The notes: a model not told the origin generated them from the sequence alone. A DNA stretch of 64,000 nt from DATBVX01 sp035263105 (GCA_035263105.1 DATFRO010000048.1:1-64000); one strand, 5' to 3'. Shown: positions 34,680 to 44,151, counted from the stretch's first letter. A program made the numbers and translations.

Positions 34680-36029
34680 ATGACAATCGCAGTAGCCGAC
34701 GAGCGTCACGGAGCTCTCGAACACCCGAAGGGGCTGTACTACCTGGCCTGCACGGAAGTCTGGGAGCGCTTCTCGTATTACGGGATGACCTCGCTGCTCG
34801 TGCTGTACATGGTGGATCAGCTTTTTACGCCGGGGCACGCCGAACATGTCGCGGGTCTCGCCGGGTTTCGAACCGTGCTGGAGTCTGTCACCGGGCCACT
34901 CTCGCAACAGGCCTTTGCCTCGCAGATCTTTGGTCTCTATAGCGGCTTCGTGTACTTCACGCCGTTCATCGGCGGCGCGATTGCCGACCGCTGGATCGGA
35001 CAACGCACGGCGGTCGTCATGGGCGCGCTGTTGATGGCAGCAGGCCAGATCGCAATGGTGTTGGATGCAACGTTCCTCGTGGCGCTGCTCCTGCTGGTCA
35101 TCGGCTCGGGCCTCCTCAAGGGCAACATCGCGTCGCAGGTCGGTGGCCTGTACCCGGCCGACGCCGAGGCACGCCGTGCTCATGGCTTCGTGATCTTCAG
35201 TACCGGCATCAACATCGGAGCTGTCATCGGGCCACTGGCGTGCGGACTGCTGGCGCAGATCTACGGCTGGCACTATGGCTTCGCACTGGGCGCCGCCTTG
35301 ATGCTGGTGGGCCTGGCGACGTATCTGCATGGCTATCGCTTTCTGCCTGCACGGGTGGAGCGGACTCGCCACGCTGCGACCAAACTCACGCGCAGCGACT
35401 GGCGAATCATCTGCGCACTCCTGGCCGTCATGCTGATTACCGTCTTCCAGTCGGTGTCGTACTACCAGGCGTACAACGTGAGGCCGGTGTGGATCGACGA
35501 GCATGTCGCCAGCAGTGTCGGCGGGTTTCATATCCCTGTGCCCTGGTATCAGTCGATCGACGCCTTGTTCAGCATCATCGGCGTGCCGCTCCTGTTGTGG
35601 ATCTGGCATCGCCAGGCGGCGCGTGGTGGCGAGCCCGACGATCTTGCGAAGATCAAGACGGGCGCCTGGTTGGCGGCTGCGAGCAACCTGATCCTGGTTG
35701 GCGCGATCCTGGGCGCTGGCGACAAGCAGGTCGGCGCAATCTGGCCCTTTCTGTCCTCGGTCGGGCTGGGAATCGCCTTTCTCTATTACTGGCCGACACT
35801 GCTCGCGTTGGTTTCCCGCGCTGCGCCTGTGGCTGTGAACGCAACCCTCATGGGATTCGCGTACGTGAGCCTGTTCGTATCGAACATCCTCGTCGGCTGG
35901 ATCGGTGGTCTCTACGGAGCGATGAGCCCCGCGGCATTCTGGACGCTGCATGCAGCCATTGCTGCAGCTGGCGGCGTGAGCGTGTTGCTGTTCGGCACGC
36001 GGCTGCGCCGCGCGCTGCGCTCACATTGA
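34680..36029 (+). CDS. Proton-dependent oligopeptide transporter (POT/PTR family)
   Basis: About 449 residues from the ATG at 34680; an in-frame GTG at 34662 is possible, and neither has a clear ribosome site. The POT proton-coupling signature E-x-x-E-R-F-x-Y-Y-G is present as 'EVWERFSYYG' in helix 1. 'FTPFIGGAIADRWIGQRTAV' and 'GSGLLKGNIASQVGGLYP' match the family's helix 2-5 motifs. It imports di- and tripeptides with protons across the inner membrane, which fits the neighbouring exported dipeptidase. The family usually has about 14 helices; about 12-14 are visible here. Confidence 0.92.
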   Translation: MTIAVADERHGALEHPKGLYYLACTEVWERFSYYGMTSLLVLYMVDQLFTPGHAEHVAGLAGFRTVLESVTGPLSQQAFASQIFGLYSGFVYFTPFIGGAIADRWIGQRTAVVMGALLMAAGQIAMVLDATFLVALLLLVIGSGLLKGNIASQVGGLYPADAEARRAHGFVIFSTGINIGAVIGPLACGLLAQIYGWHYGFALGAALMLVGLATYLHGYRFLPARVERTRHAATKLTRSDWRIICALLAVMLITVFQSVSYYQAYNVRPVWIDEHVASSVGGFHIPVPWYQSIDALFSIIGVPLLLWIWHRQAARGGEPDDLAKIKTGAWLAAASNLILVGAILGAGDKQVGAIWPFLSSVGLGIAFLYYWPTLLALVSRAAPVAVNATLMGFAYVSLFVSNILVGWIGGLYGAMSPAAFWTLHAAIAAAGGVSVLLFGTRLRRALRSH

Positions 36030-36046
36030 TTCATGCGCCCGACGCC

Positions 36047-36817
36047 GTGAAGATCGCGACCTACAACGTCAACGGCATCGGCAGCCGGCTGCCGCGGCTG
36101 CTCGAGTGGCTGGAGAAGGAGTCTCCGGACGTCGCCTGCCTGCAGGAGCTCAAGGCGCCGAACGAGCGCTTCCCCGCGATGGCATTGCAGGCCGCGGGCT
36201 ACGAATCGGTGTGGCACGGACAAACGTCTTTCAACGGCGTCGCGATCCTGGCGAAGGGCACGGCGCCCGTCGAAGCGGGCCGCGGATTGCCCGGCGACCC
36301 CAACGACCTGCACAGCCGCTATCTCGAGGCGCGCGTCGATGGCGTCCTCATCGCCTGTCTCTACCTGCCCAACGGCAATCCGCAACCCGGGCCGAAGTTC
36401 GACTACAAGCTCGCCTGGCTCGAGCGGCTCATCCAGCGTGCGCAAAGCTATGCCGCTGCTGAGGAGCCCAGCGTGCTCGCCGGCGATTTCAACGTGATCC
36501 CGACCGACTTCGACGTCTACAACCCGAAGTCCTTCAAGAACGATGCGCTCCTGCAACCCGAGACGCGCGCGGCGTTCGAGCGCCTGATGGCGCAGGGCTG
36601 GACGGACGCTATCCGCTCGCTCCATCCGGAGGAGCGCATCTACACCTTCTGGGATTTCTTTCGCAATCACTATGCACGCGATGCGGGCCTGCGCATCGAT
36701 CACCTGCTGCTGAACGGCGCGCTCAAGCCACGGCTGCGAGCGGCGGGCGTCGACAAGTGGGTGCGCGGACAACAGGGTGCGAGCGATCACGCGCCGACCT
36801 GGATCGTCATCGAGTAG
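36047..36817 (+). CDS. xth: Exodeoxyribonuclease III (AP endonuclease)
   Basis: 256 residues from the GTG at 36047, giving the standard start 'KIATYNVNGI'; the open frame extends much further upstream inside the POT gene but is not coding there. Mg-dependent exonuclease III family signatures are intact: 'DVACLQELKA' with the metal Glu, 'LAGDFNVIPTDFDVYNP' with Asp/Asn of the active site, 'TFWDFFRNHYARDAGLRIDH', and the final 'GASDHAPTW' with the catalytic Asp-His. It cleaves DNA at abasic sites and degrades 3' ends in base-excision repair. It lies 17 bp after the POT transporter gene. Confidence 0.95.
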   Translation: MKIATYNVNGIGSRLPRLLEWLEKESPDVACLQELKAPNERFPAMALQAAGYESVWHGQTSFNGVAILAKGTAPVEAGRGLPGDPNDLHSRYLEARVDGVLIACLYLPNGNPQPGPKFDYKLAWLERLIQRAQSYAAAEEPSVLAGDFNVIPTDFDVYNPKSFKNDALLQPETRAAFERLMAQGWTDAIRSLHPEERIYTFWDFFRNHYARDAGLRIDHLLLNGALKPRLRAAGVDKWVRGQQGASDHAPTWIVIE

Positions 36818-36880
36818 GCATGCAAAGTAGATCGACGCCATGACCACGGACAATCCATCTCACTTCCTGGAACAGCTTGC

Positions 36881-38461
36881 ATGAAATCATCCGTTCTGCT
36901 GGTTCTCTTCATCCTCGCCGCACCTTTGTCAGCTGCTCCGCCGGCGGACTTCGACGCGCGCGTCGAAAGCCTGCGCACCAGCATTGGTGTGCCAGGCATG
37001 GCCATTGCAATCGTCGAGAACGGCGCAACGACGCTCGCGCGCGGCTATGGCGTCACCCGGCTCGGTTCCGACACGCGTGTCGATGCCGACACGATCTTCC
37101 CCACGGGTTCGACCGGCAAGGCCTTCACCGTTGCAGCGCTCGCCACCCTGGTCGATGCCGGCAAGATCGGCTGGGACGACAAGGTGATCGATCGTCTTCC
37201 GGGCTTCCAGATGTACGACCCCTGGGTCACACGCGAGATGACGATTCGCGATCTGCTCGTCCATCGCAGCGGGCTGGGACTTGGTGCGGGCGATCTCATG
37301 GTGGTGCCGCGCGGCAGTATTTCCCGCGCCGAGGCCGTGAGGCGCCTGCGCTATATCAAGCCCGCGACCAGCTTCCGCAGCGGATACGCGTACGACAACG
37401 TTCTCTACATGGTGGCAGGCCAGCTCATCGAGGCAGTCACGAGTCAGACGTGGGAGGACTACATGCGCGAACATGTACTGCTTCCCGCAGGCATGACGAA
37501 CTCGACCAGCGACAACGATCGCCGCTTCGCCACGGCCAATCGCGCATTTCCCCACGCCCGGACGACCCGCCGCATCCGCGGCGCTGGTCCGCTGGGACTG
37601 CTCGACGAGCACGACGAACTCGGGCGCGCTGCCTCGCCTGCGGGAGGTCTCGCCATCAGCGCGAATGACATGAGCAAGTGGCTGGCGCTGCAACTCGCGC
37701 ATGGCAAGCTGCCCGGTGGTGGCGCTTTGTTCAGCGAGGCGGCGCACGCCGAGATGTGGAAGCCACAGGTGCTGATACCGGTTACGCGTCGGAGCGAGGA
37801 GCTCAAGCTCGCCGATCCGATGTTCCAGACCTACGCGCTGGGCTGGGACGTCCATGACTACCGCGGCGCGAAGATCGTGTCACACGGCGGCGCAGTGCTC
37901 GGATTCAAGAGTGTCGTCGCGCTGATCCCCGACAAGAGCGTGGGCTTCGCCATCGAGATCAACAGCGAGGACGGCGAGATCCTGCTCGGACTCATGTACG
38001 AGCTGCTCGATCACTACCTGGGCTTCCCGGCCAACCAGTGGCCGGAAAAGTTCTCGGCCTACAAGCAGGGTCAACTGGCGAAGGCAATGAAGGCGCTCGA
38101 GGCGCCCGAGGCCAAGCCCGCCAGAGTCGGGCCCTCGCTCCCGCTGGCGCATTACGCCGGCGTCTATACGGATGCCTGGTACGGCAACGTCGAGATTGCC
38201 GTTGCTGATGGTTCGCTCACCATCGACTTCAAGTCGACGCCGCGGATGGGCGGCCGTCTCGAACATTGGCAATACGACACATTCGTCACACGGTTCGACG
38301 ACAAGACCATTGAGCCAGCCTATGTGACCTTCGGCCTGAGTGCGGAGGGCCGCGTCGAACGCGTGACGCTGAAGCCGGTCTCGCCGCTCGCGGATTTCAG
38401 CTACGACTACGCCGACCTGCTGTTCACGCCCGAGAAGCGACCGGGTACACCGGCCAAGTAG
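36881..38461 (+). CDS. Exported serine hydrolase, beta-lactamase/AmpC-like fold with C-terminal DUF3471-like domain
   Basis: 526 residues with a signal peptide (1-19). The class C/DD-peptidase fold has its S-x-x-K nucleophile as Ser77-Lys80 in 'TGSTGKAF', the Y-x-N motif as Tyr171-Asn173 in 'YAYDNVLY', and an H-x-G type third motif 'SHGGAV' near residue 333. The last 100 residues form a beta domain like DUF3471. Proteins of this build are usually peptidases or esterases on D-amino-acid peptides and not antibiotic-resistance enzymes. It follows exonuclease III by 63 bp; its link to the peptide-use genes upstream is only suggested by position. Confidence 0.88.
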   Translation: MKSSVLLVLFILAAPLSAAPPADFDARVESLRTSIGVPGMAIAIVENGATTLARGYGVTRLGSDTRVDADTIFPTGSTGKAFTVAALATLVDAGKIGWDDKVIDRLPGFQMYDPWVTREMTIRDLLVHRSGLGLGAGDLMVVPRGSISRAEAVRRLRYIKPATSFRSGYAYDNVLYMVAGQLIEAVTSQTWEDYMREHVLLPAGMTNSTSDNDRRFATANRAFPHARTTRRIRGAGPLGLLDEHDELGRAASPAGGLAISANDMSKWLALQLAHGKLPGGGALFSEAAHAEMWKPQVLIPVTRRSEELKLADPMFQTYALGWDVHDYRGAKIVSHGGAVLGFKSVVALIPDKSVGFAIEINSEDGEILLGLMYELLDHYLGFPANQWPEKFSAYKQGQLAKAMKALEAPEAKPARVGPSLPLAHYAGVYTDAWYGNVEIAVADGSLTIDFKSTPRMGGRLEHWQYDTFVTRFDDKTIEPAYVTFGLSAEGRVERVTLKPVSPLADFSYDYADLLFTPEKRPGTPAK

Positions 38462-38521
38462 CTGTCTCCGCGGCTCCAGGAGCGGCCACAGCGCTTCGTG
38501 GCCACCATCTCGACGCGATCA

Positions 38522-39463
38522 CTACGCCGCGAGGGCGTCGCAGCGCCCGAACAGGCGCTGCGCTTCGATCGCCCGCTGTGCTTCATTCCTGATCGTGCGG
38601 GCGAGCTCGCGCATGGCGAGCGTCGTGGGTCGTTGCAGGGAGTAGGCCAGCGAGAACGTGAGCGTCAGATCGGGCTCGACAATGCGGCGCAGGGCGAAGT
38701 TCGCATCACGCGCATCGGGATAGATCGAGCCGTACGGCAGGATCGTGAGCCCGAGCCCCTGGCGCACCAGCTCCTTGAGTGCCACCAGCGAATCGATCTC
38801 GACCACGATTGCGAGGTCGAGCCCGAGCTTCTGCGCCGCCAGATCGATCTCGCGGCGCAGACCATGATTGCGGCCGGGCACGACGAGAGGGATACCGCGC
38901 AGGCGCGCGAGCGGCATCGTATCGCCGGTTCCCGCGAGTGAATCCACCAGCCGCGCCGCACCGAACAGGAACAGGTCGACCGACAGGAAGGTGTCCGCGC
39001 GAATCGCGGGGCGCCCCGCGTCATTGATCACCGCCATGTCGACTCGTCCCGTGACGAGCCATTCGTTCACGAAACCGGAAAAGCCATCGACGATATGCAG
39101 CCGCACCTGCGGATACTTGCTGCGGAAAGTCTGCACCAGGGATGCGCCGATGGTCGCACTGAGCGATGGCGGCATGCCGAGGCTGATCTCACCAGCCGGA
39201 ACCTTGGCGCTGGCACGCAGGTCCTGCACTGCCTGACGCAACTCGCGCAGGAGCGGTTCGACGGACGCCTGGAATTGCGCGCCTTCCTCGGTCAGCCGAA
39301 CGCCGCGACCGTGTCTGTAGAAGAGACGCACGCCGAGCTCGGCTTCGAGCTGGCGAATCTGGCGACTGAGCGCCGGTTGTGCCACCGCGAGCACCACGGA
39401 AGCCTTGGTGAAGCTGCGGCTCTCGACGAGCGCGAGGAAATACTCGATCTGGTGCAGTTCCAT
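38522..39463 (-). CDS. LysR-family regulator, divergent from dicarboxylate symporter
   Basis: 313 residues, beginning 'MELHQIEYFLALVESRSFT', with the winged HTH at about 1-60 ('ASVVLAVAQPALSRQIRQLE', 'LGVRLFYRHGRGV') and an effector domain from about 90 ('GEISLGMPPSLSATIG'). The type resembles Nac/CynR/TsaR-like LysR proteins. It is divergent from the symporter gene across about 120 bp, the classic layout for a LysR regulator and its target, so regulation of organic-acid uptake is likely. Confidence 0.9.
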   Translation of the reverse strand: MELHQIEYFLALVESRSFTKASVVLAVAQPALSRQIRQLEAELGVRLFYRHGRGVRLTEEGAQFQASVEPLLRELRQAVQDLRASAKVPAGEISLGMPPSLSATIGASLVQTFRSKYPQVRLHIVDGFSGFVNEWLVTGRVDMAVINDAGRPAIRADTFLSVDLFLFGAARLVDSLAGTGDTMPLARLRGIPLVVPGRNHGLRREIDLAAQKLGLDLAIVVEIDSLVALKELVRQGLGLTILPYGSIYPDARDANFALRRIVEPDLTLTFSLAYSLQRPTTLAMRELARTIRNEAQRAIEAQRLFGRCDALAA

Positions 39464-39586
39464 GTCGGCTCCGCCCTGCGGACGCTAACTCCCATGCACT
39501 CTTGTTATAGCTGGTAGTCGGGCAGCGTCGTTCATGACTACCGCTTCTTCATGCACGCTCACCGGGTTCACACGCGAGGTTCCGGG

Positions 39587-40900
39587 ATGAGGATATCACG
39601 GAGGTTTCCACTGCACTGGCTGATCCTGGCCGCCATCGGCGCCGGTGCGCTGACGGGCTTTCTCACCGGGCCCGATGCCATGCTGTTCGGCATTCCGCTG
39701 GTCGCGGCGTTCGACTTTCTTGGCACATTGTTCGTCAACGCGCTGAAGATGCTGGTGGTGCCGCTGATCGTCGCTTCGGTGATCAGCGGCGTCGCGAGCA
39801 TCGGCTCGCCGCGCGATCTAGGCCGGCTCGGCGGCAAGACGCTGCTCTACTACGTGGTGACGACGCTGATCGCGGTGATCGTCGCGCTTACGCTGTCCAA
39901 CCTCGTCCGCCCGGGGTTGGTGGACGGCCAGCCCGCACACGACCTGCTGGCGCTCGAAGTCAGCAAGGACGAGGTCTCCGGAAAAATCGCGCGTGGAGCG
40001 GGGAGCCTGGCAGACACATTCCTCGGCATGGTGCCGCCCAACATCATCGAGGCGGCCGTGAGCAACCAGGTGCTCGGCCTCGTGGTCTTCAGCATCCTGT
40101 TCGGATTCTTCCTGTCGCGCATCGAACCCGGGTACGGCAATCCGCTGCGCGCCTTCTGGCAGGGTGCATTCCAGGTGATGATGCGCATGACCGAATTCGT
40201 CATGCTGCTCGCGCCGATCGGCGTCTTTGGTCTCGCGGCGCGCACCGTGGCCAAGACCGGTTTCGATGCCGCGGGACCCCTGCTGCTCTTCAGCGCAACC
40301 GTGCTCGCGGGACTGCTGATCTATGCGCTGCTGTTGCTGCCCGCGCTGGTGAAGCTGGTCGCACGCGTGAATCCGTGGCCGCTGTTCCCCGCGATGGCGC
40401 CGGCGCTCCTCACCGCGTTCTCGACGGCGTCCTCGTCGGCGACGCTCGCCACGAGCATCGACTGCACCGAGCGGCGCGTCGGCGTGTCGAATCGCGTCTG
40501 TGGATTCGTCATGCCCCTCGGCGCGTCGCTCAATCACGCGGGCACCGCACTCTACGAATGCGCCAGCGCGATGTTCATCGCGCAGGCCTACGGCCTGGAC
40601 CTGAGCTTCGGCCAGCAGTTCACGATCGCGCTGCTGGCCCTCATCACCTCGATGGGCCTCGCGGGGATTCCGGCGTCATCGCTTGTGGCGATTGCGGTGA
40701 TCCTTGCGGCGGTCGGCCTGCCCGCGGAGGCGATCGGCGTGCTGCTCGTCTTCGATCGCCTGCTCGACATGTGCCGCACCGCCGTGAACGTGTTCGCGGA
40801 TGCGGTCTGTGCGGTCATCGTGGCGCGGCTCGAGGGCGAGCAGGGCATTCCCAGGTCCGCTGCGCAGTGGAGCTGGCAACCGGCCGAGGAGCCGCAATGA
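39587..40900 (+). CDS. Dicarboxylate/amino-acid:cation symporter (DAACS, DctA/GltP-like)
   Basis: About 437 residues from the ATG at 39587; an in-frame ATG at 39551 adds 12 unlikely residues. The family fold is clear: 'FVNALKMLVVPLIVASVISG' in helix 2-3, the Ser-rich HP1 re-entrant loop 'TAFSTASSSATLATSI', helix 7 'GFVMPLGASLNHAGTALYE' (the N-M-D-G-T region reads NHAGT), and HP2 'SMGLAGIPASSLVAIAVIL' followed by 'DRLLDMCRTAVNVFAD'. It couples uptake of dicarboxylates or acidic amino acids to Na+ or H+. The NHAGT change suggests a non-glutamate substrate. A 66-residue membrane protein is translationally coupled to its 3' end. Confidence 0.9.
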   Translation: MRISRRFPLHWLILAAIGAGALTGFLTGPDAMLFGIPLVAAFDFLGTLFVNALKMLVVPLIVASVISGVASIGSPRDLGRLGGKTLLYYVVTTLIAVIVALTLSNLVRPGLVDGQPAHDLLALEVSKDEVSGKIARGAGSLADTFLGMVPPNIIEAAVSNQVLGLVVFSILFGFFLSRIEPGYGNPLRAFWQGAFQVMMRMTEFVMLLAPIGVFGLAARTVAKTGFDAAGPLLLFSATVLAGLLIYALLLLPALVKLVARVNPWPLFPAMAPALLTAFSTASSSATLATSIDCTERRVGVSNRVCGFVMPLGASLNHAGTALYECASAMFIAQAYGLDLSFGQQFTIALLALITSMGLAGIPASSLVAIAVILAAVGLPAEAIGVLLVFDRLLDMCRTAVNVFADAVCAVIVARLEGEQGIPRSAAQWSWQPAEEPQ

Positions 40901-41097
40901 TTCGGACCATCAAGATCCTGGCAGTCGTCGTCGGACTCGTCACGCTGAGCGTCTTCAGTCTCATCGGCAACCTGCTCGCCGAGGGCAAGCTCGCGCCGGT
41001 CATCGAGCAGCGTGGCCCGCCGAGCGAAGTGCCGGTGGCGATCGAATGCCCGGAGGAAGGGCGCGCCGGGGGCCAGGTCGTCATCCTCGTCCAGTAG
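40897..41097 (+). CDS. Small membrane protein coupled to the DAACS symporter
   Basis: 66 residues. The ATG at 40897 overlaps the symporter stop codon (ATGA), so translation is coupled. One N-terminal hydrophobic helix (about 5-27, 'IKILAVVVGLVTLSVFSLIG') is followed by a hydrophilic tail 'EGKLAPVIEQRGPPSEVPVA' and one Cys. The helix could be an uncleaved anchor or a signal. The tight coupling suggests an accessory subunit of the transporter, but this is inference. No family recognised. Confidence 0.7.
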   Translation: MIRTIKILAVVVGLVTLSVFSLIGNLLAEGKLAPVIEQRGPPSEVPVAIECPEEGRAGGQVVILVQ

Positions 41098-41184
41098 CCG
41101 TCGCAAGACGCTATCGCGCCATCGAGGCATGCAGGCATCATTGGGCGTCGCGTTTCCGTCCACGAAGCTCCAGGAGTCCCCCGC

Positions 41185-41637
41185 ATGCCGAAGATCAAAT
41201 TGGAGTCGGCGCCGACTCAGATCGGCTCCATCTATCCAGCGCCCTACGCCGAGCCTTGCGCCAAGCGCCAGCGCCGCCGTGTGGGCGACGCCGGAGGGCT
41301 CACCCAGTTCGGCGTCAACATCACCCGCCTGCCACCTGGCTGCTGGTCGAGCCAGCGCCATTGGCATACGGAAGAAGATGAGTTCCTCTTCATCATTGAA
41401 GGTGAAGCGGTTCTCGTCTCCGATGCCGGCGAGGAAACCTTGCGCGCGGGCGATTGCGCGGCCTTCAAGGCTGGCGTCGCCGACGGCCACCACCTGCAGA
41501 ACCGCACACAGCGGGACGTGATCCTGCTCGAGGTCGGTACGCGACGTCCGAACGACGACGAAGTGTTCTACCCGGGCCTCGATCTGCGGGCCTTGAAGGG
41601 TCGCATCGTTGCCCACGAAGACGGTCGACCGTACTAG
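41185..41637 (+). CDS. Cupin-domain protein
   Basis: 150 residues, a single cupin with motif 1 'HWHTEEDEFLFIIEGEAVLV' (two His and one Glu ligand, around 64-83) and motif 2 with 'VADGHHLQN'. The opening 'YPAPYAEPCAKRQRRRVGDA' and the Cys/Pro-rich 'RLPPGCWSSQRHW' are typical of a widespread proteobacterial cupin group of unknown activity. No export signal. It stands alone, 88 bp after the small membrane protein and 112 bp before the beta-glucosidase gene, all on the plus strand. Confidence 0.88.
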   Translation: MPKIKLESAPTQIGSIYPAPYAEPCAKRQRRRVGDAGGLTQFGVNITRLPPGCWSSQRHWHTEEDEFLFIIEGEAVLVSDAGEETLRAGDCAAFKAGVADGHHLQNRTQRDVILLEVGTRRPNDDEVFYPGLDLRALKGRIVAHEDGRPY

Positions 41638-41749
41638 ATCAGCACGCAATCTCCGCTGGCACTGCAACGCGCGCGATGGCACGCTCTCTCCATGCGGCAC
41701 GAGCAACCGCGCAGTGCGTTTGCTTGGATGGGGTGCGAGCCAAGTCACA

Positions 41750-43210
41750 ATGAGTCGACGCGATTTTCTGCGCGCTGTCGTGGGCGTGGCCGGCGGCTGG
41801 ATTGCCGCACGCGGGCACGTACGCGCATCGGCGCCGGAGAGTCCCGTCTCCGCTGAGCAATTCCCACCGGGCTTCATCTGGGGTGCGGCCACGGCCGCGT
41901 ACCAGGTGGAGGGGGCGTGGCAGCAGGACGGCAAGGGCGAGTCCATCTGGGATCGCTTCGCGCACACGCCCGGCCGGGTGCTCCACAACGACAACGGCGA
42001 TGTCGCGTGCGATAGCTTCCACCGCTATTCCGAGGACATCGCGCTTCTCAAGCATCTCAACCTCAAGAGCTACCGGTTCTCGATCGCGTGGCCGCGGATA
42101 CAGCCGAACGGGCGCGGTCCCGCCAACGCGAAGGGCCTCGACTATTACCAGCGGCTCGTGGATACAACGCTCGGCGCCGGCATTCGGCCACTCGTGACGC
42201 TCTACCACTGGGACTTGCCGCAGGCCCTCGAGGAGGCGGGCGGCTGGCCGGCGCGAGACACCGCGGCGCGCTTCGCGGAATACGCCGAACTCGTCGCCCG
42301 CGCGCTCGGTGACCGCGTCACGCACTGGTGCGTCTTCAACGAACCCAAGACGTTTTCCGCCGTCGGCTACTGGTATGGCGTGCATGCGCCGGGTCGCAAG
42401 GAGCCGCTCGAGTTCCTGCGCTCGACTCACGTGATCAACCTGGCGCAGGGCGAAGCGGCGCGCGCGCTCAAGGCTGTCAACACCGCAGCGCAGGTCGGCA
42501 GTGCGCTCGATGTCGCGCCGATGTATCCGCTGACGTCCTCGCCCGAGGACGCTGCCGCCGCCGAGCGCTGGCATCGATTTCAGAACCTGTGGTTCCTGTA
42601 TCCCGCGTTGCATGGACGTTACCCGGAAGGCGTGCTGGCTGCCGGCCGGCAGGATGAGCTACTCGGCATTCGCGCGGGCGATGAGAAGATCGTGCGCGCG
42701 CCGTTCGACTTCGTCGGGCTGAACTACTACACGCCGGTGCTGGTCAAGGCAGCGCCGCAAGGCAACGGCATCCCCGGTCTCAACACCGCAAGCCAGTGGG
42801 CGACGATGCATGGCGAACACCCGAAGATGGATATCGGCTGGACCATCTATCCGCAGGGGTTCTACGACATTCTCAAGACCATGGCGCGTGAGACGGGAAG
42901 CCTGCCGATCGAGATCACCGAGAACGGGGCTTCCTTCAACACCGCGCCCGATGCGCAAGGACGCGTGCGCGATGTGGCGCGCATCGATTACCTGCGCAGC
43001 CACTTGCAGGCGCTCGCGCGCGCGATGCACGACGGGATGAAGATCCGCGGCTATCACTGCTGGAGCCTGCTCGACAACTTCGAATGGGCGCAGGGCTACT
43101 CGCAGCGATTCGGGCTGGTGCACGTCGACTTCGCGCAGGGCCAGCGCCGCACGGTCAAGGACTCCGGGCGCTGGTACGCAGAAGTGGCCGCGGCGAATCG
43201 CGTCGTGTGA
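41750..43210 (+). CDS. Tat-exported beta-glucosidase (GH1)
   Basis: 486 residues from the ATG at 41750; the open frame begins at 41609 but only this start puts the twin-arginine signal 'MSRRDFLRAVVGVAGGW' first, so the enzyme is periplasmic. GH1 catalysis is fully supported: acid/base Glu198 in 'CVFNEPK' and nucleophile Glu391 in 'ITENGASF', with the N-terminal 'FIWGAATAAYQVEGAW' glycone site. It hydrolyses terminal beta-glucosides such as cellobiose. It faces, tail to tail, the leftward symporter-GH94-epimerase operon, and very likely belongs to the same glucoside economy. No LacI palindrome is seen in front of it. Confidence 0.93.
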   Translation: MSRRDFLRAVVGVAGGWIAARGHVRASAPESPVSAEQFPPGFIWGAATAAYQVEGAWQQDGKGESIWDRFAHTPGRVLHNDNGDVACDSFHRYSEDIALLKHLNLKSYRFSIAWPRIQPNGRGPANAKGLDYYQRLVDTTLGAGIRPLVTLYHWDLPQALEEAGGWPARDTAARFAEYAELVARALGDRVTHWCVFNEPKTFSAVGYWYGVHAPGRKEPLEFLRSTHVINLAQGEAARALKAVNTAAQVGSALDVAPMYPLTSSPEDAAAAERWHRFQNLWFLYPALHGRYPEGVLAAGRQDELLGIRAGDEKIVRAPFDFVGLNYYTPVLVKAAPQGNGIPGLNTASQWATMHGEHPKMDIGWTIYPQGFYDILKTMARETGSLPIEITENGASFNTAPDAQGRVRDVARIDYLRSHLQALARAMHDGMKIRGYHCWSLLDNFEWAQGYSQRFGLVHVDFAQGQRRTVKDSGRWYAEVAAANRVV

Positions 43211-43233
43211 CGGCGGACGGGCCGCCTGCAGCG

Positions 43234-44118
43234 CTAGCGCGCGGGCTCGACGTGGATCGAGGCGGTGATCTCCCGCGCGGCCATCGGCTCGAGGGTCCAT
43301 AGGCCGGCCGCGGCAGGGTCCGCCAGGTTCATCGCATTGACCGCGTGCGTCACGGGCTCGACGCAGAAGTAGTCGCTTCCCGGGATGTAGATCACCACGT
43401 AAGGCGTCGCCGCGCAGCCTTCCACGACGATTGAGTGGCCGGAATCCTCGAAACTCACGACCGCGCGTCGCTCCCAACCGTCGAAGCAATGATCCGTTCC
43501 GACGCGCTCGGAGATCGGCACGCCAGTCGCGAAGCTGAGATGAGGCGGTACCGGTACGCGCTCGCGCGGGAAGTCACGCACGTTCCCGTCCCACACAGAT
43601 CGCGCTTCGAACAGCAGGCGCGCGCCGTCGAACGCAGGCAGGAACGGATGAAAGCCCAGGCCGCACGGCATGGCATGGGGAGCGAGATTGCGAACGGCGA
43701 GCGTGATCCGCAGCGTATTGCCGAAGATCTCGAACGCCTGCCGCCCCTCGTAGCGCCACGGCCAGTCGCTCGTCGCTTCGCGGCGATAGACGAGAGCGCA
43801 GCGCCGCTCGCTCTCCTCGTCGACGTCCCAGCTCGCCTGCCAGCCGTGACCGTGAATCGCGTGACGCGTGCCGGGCAGGTTCTCGGCAACAGTCACCGTG
43901 GCGTCCCCGAACCGGAAGCGGCTGTTCTCGATGCGATTGGAGAACGGGATCATCGGAAAGTAGCAGCACGAGATCGCCGGGGCGCCGATGCGCTCGATCT
44001 GCGCGCCCGGCCTGAGCACCGCAGCGCCATCGTATTCACACGCCTGGAGCGACCCGCCGTGTGATGGGAGGATCACGAGGTTCCAGTGTCGATCTCGCAG
44101 GTGCAGCGCCTTCGCCAT
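43234..44118 (-). CDS. Aldose 1-epimerase (mutarotase) family protein
   Basis: 294 residues. The beta-sandwich mutarotase fold is indicated by 'FPMIPFSNRIENSRFRFGD' (Asn-Arg sugar-binding), 'HAIHGHGWQASWDV' with catalytic-region His, 'CGLGFHPFLP' (catalytic His) and 'YFCVEPVTHAVNAMN' (catalytic Glu). It interconverts alpha and beta anomers of aldoses, which is useful next to a phosphorylase that releases one anomer. No signal peptide. It is the last gene of the leftward operon after the GH94 gene (33-bp gap). Confidence 0.92.
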   Translation of the reverse strand: MAKALHLRDRHWNLVILPSHGGSLQACEYDGAAVLRPGAQIERIGAPAISCCYFPMIPFSNRIENSRFRFGDATVTVAENLPGTRHAIHGHGWQASWDVDEESERRCALVYRREATSDWPWRYEGRQAFEIFGNTLRITLAVRNLAPHAMPCGLGFHPFLPAFDGARLLFEARSVWDGNVRDFPRERVPVPPHLSFATGVPISERVGTDHCFDGWERRAVVSFEDSGHSIVVEGCAATPYVVIYIPGSDYFCVEPVTHAVNAMNLADPAAAGLWTLEPMAAREITASIHVEPAR

Positions 44119-44151
44119 GACTCGATACGCGGGCAGGACGCGCTGCCGGCT

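Noticed and set aside
35240..36817. 525-codon open frame that could be a long fusion ending in exonuclease III
   Set aside because: The first 270 codons lie inside the POT transporter gene in another frame and read as low-complexity Arg-rich sequence; exonuclease III starts naturally at the GTG at 36047.
36881..38461. Class C beta-lactamase as an antibiotic-resistance gene
   Set aside because: The fold and S-x-x-K/Y-x-N motifs are shared with many peptidases and esterases; the DUF3471-like tail and 526-residue length do not fit AmpC, and no ampR is present.
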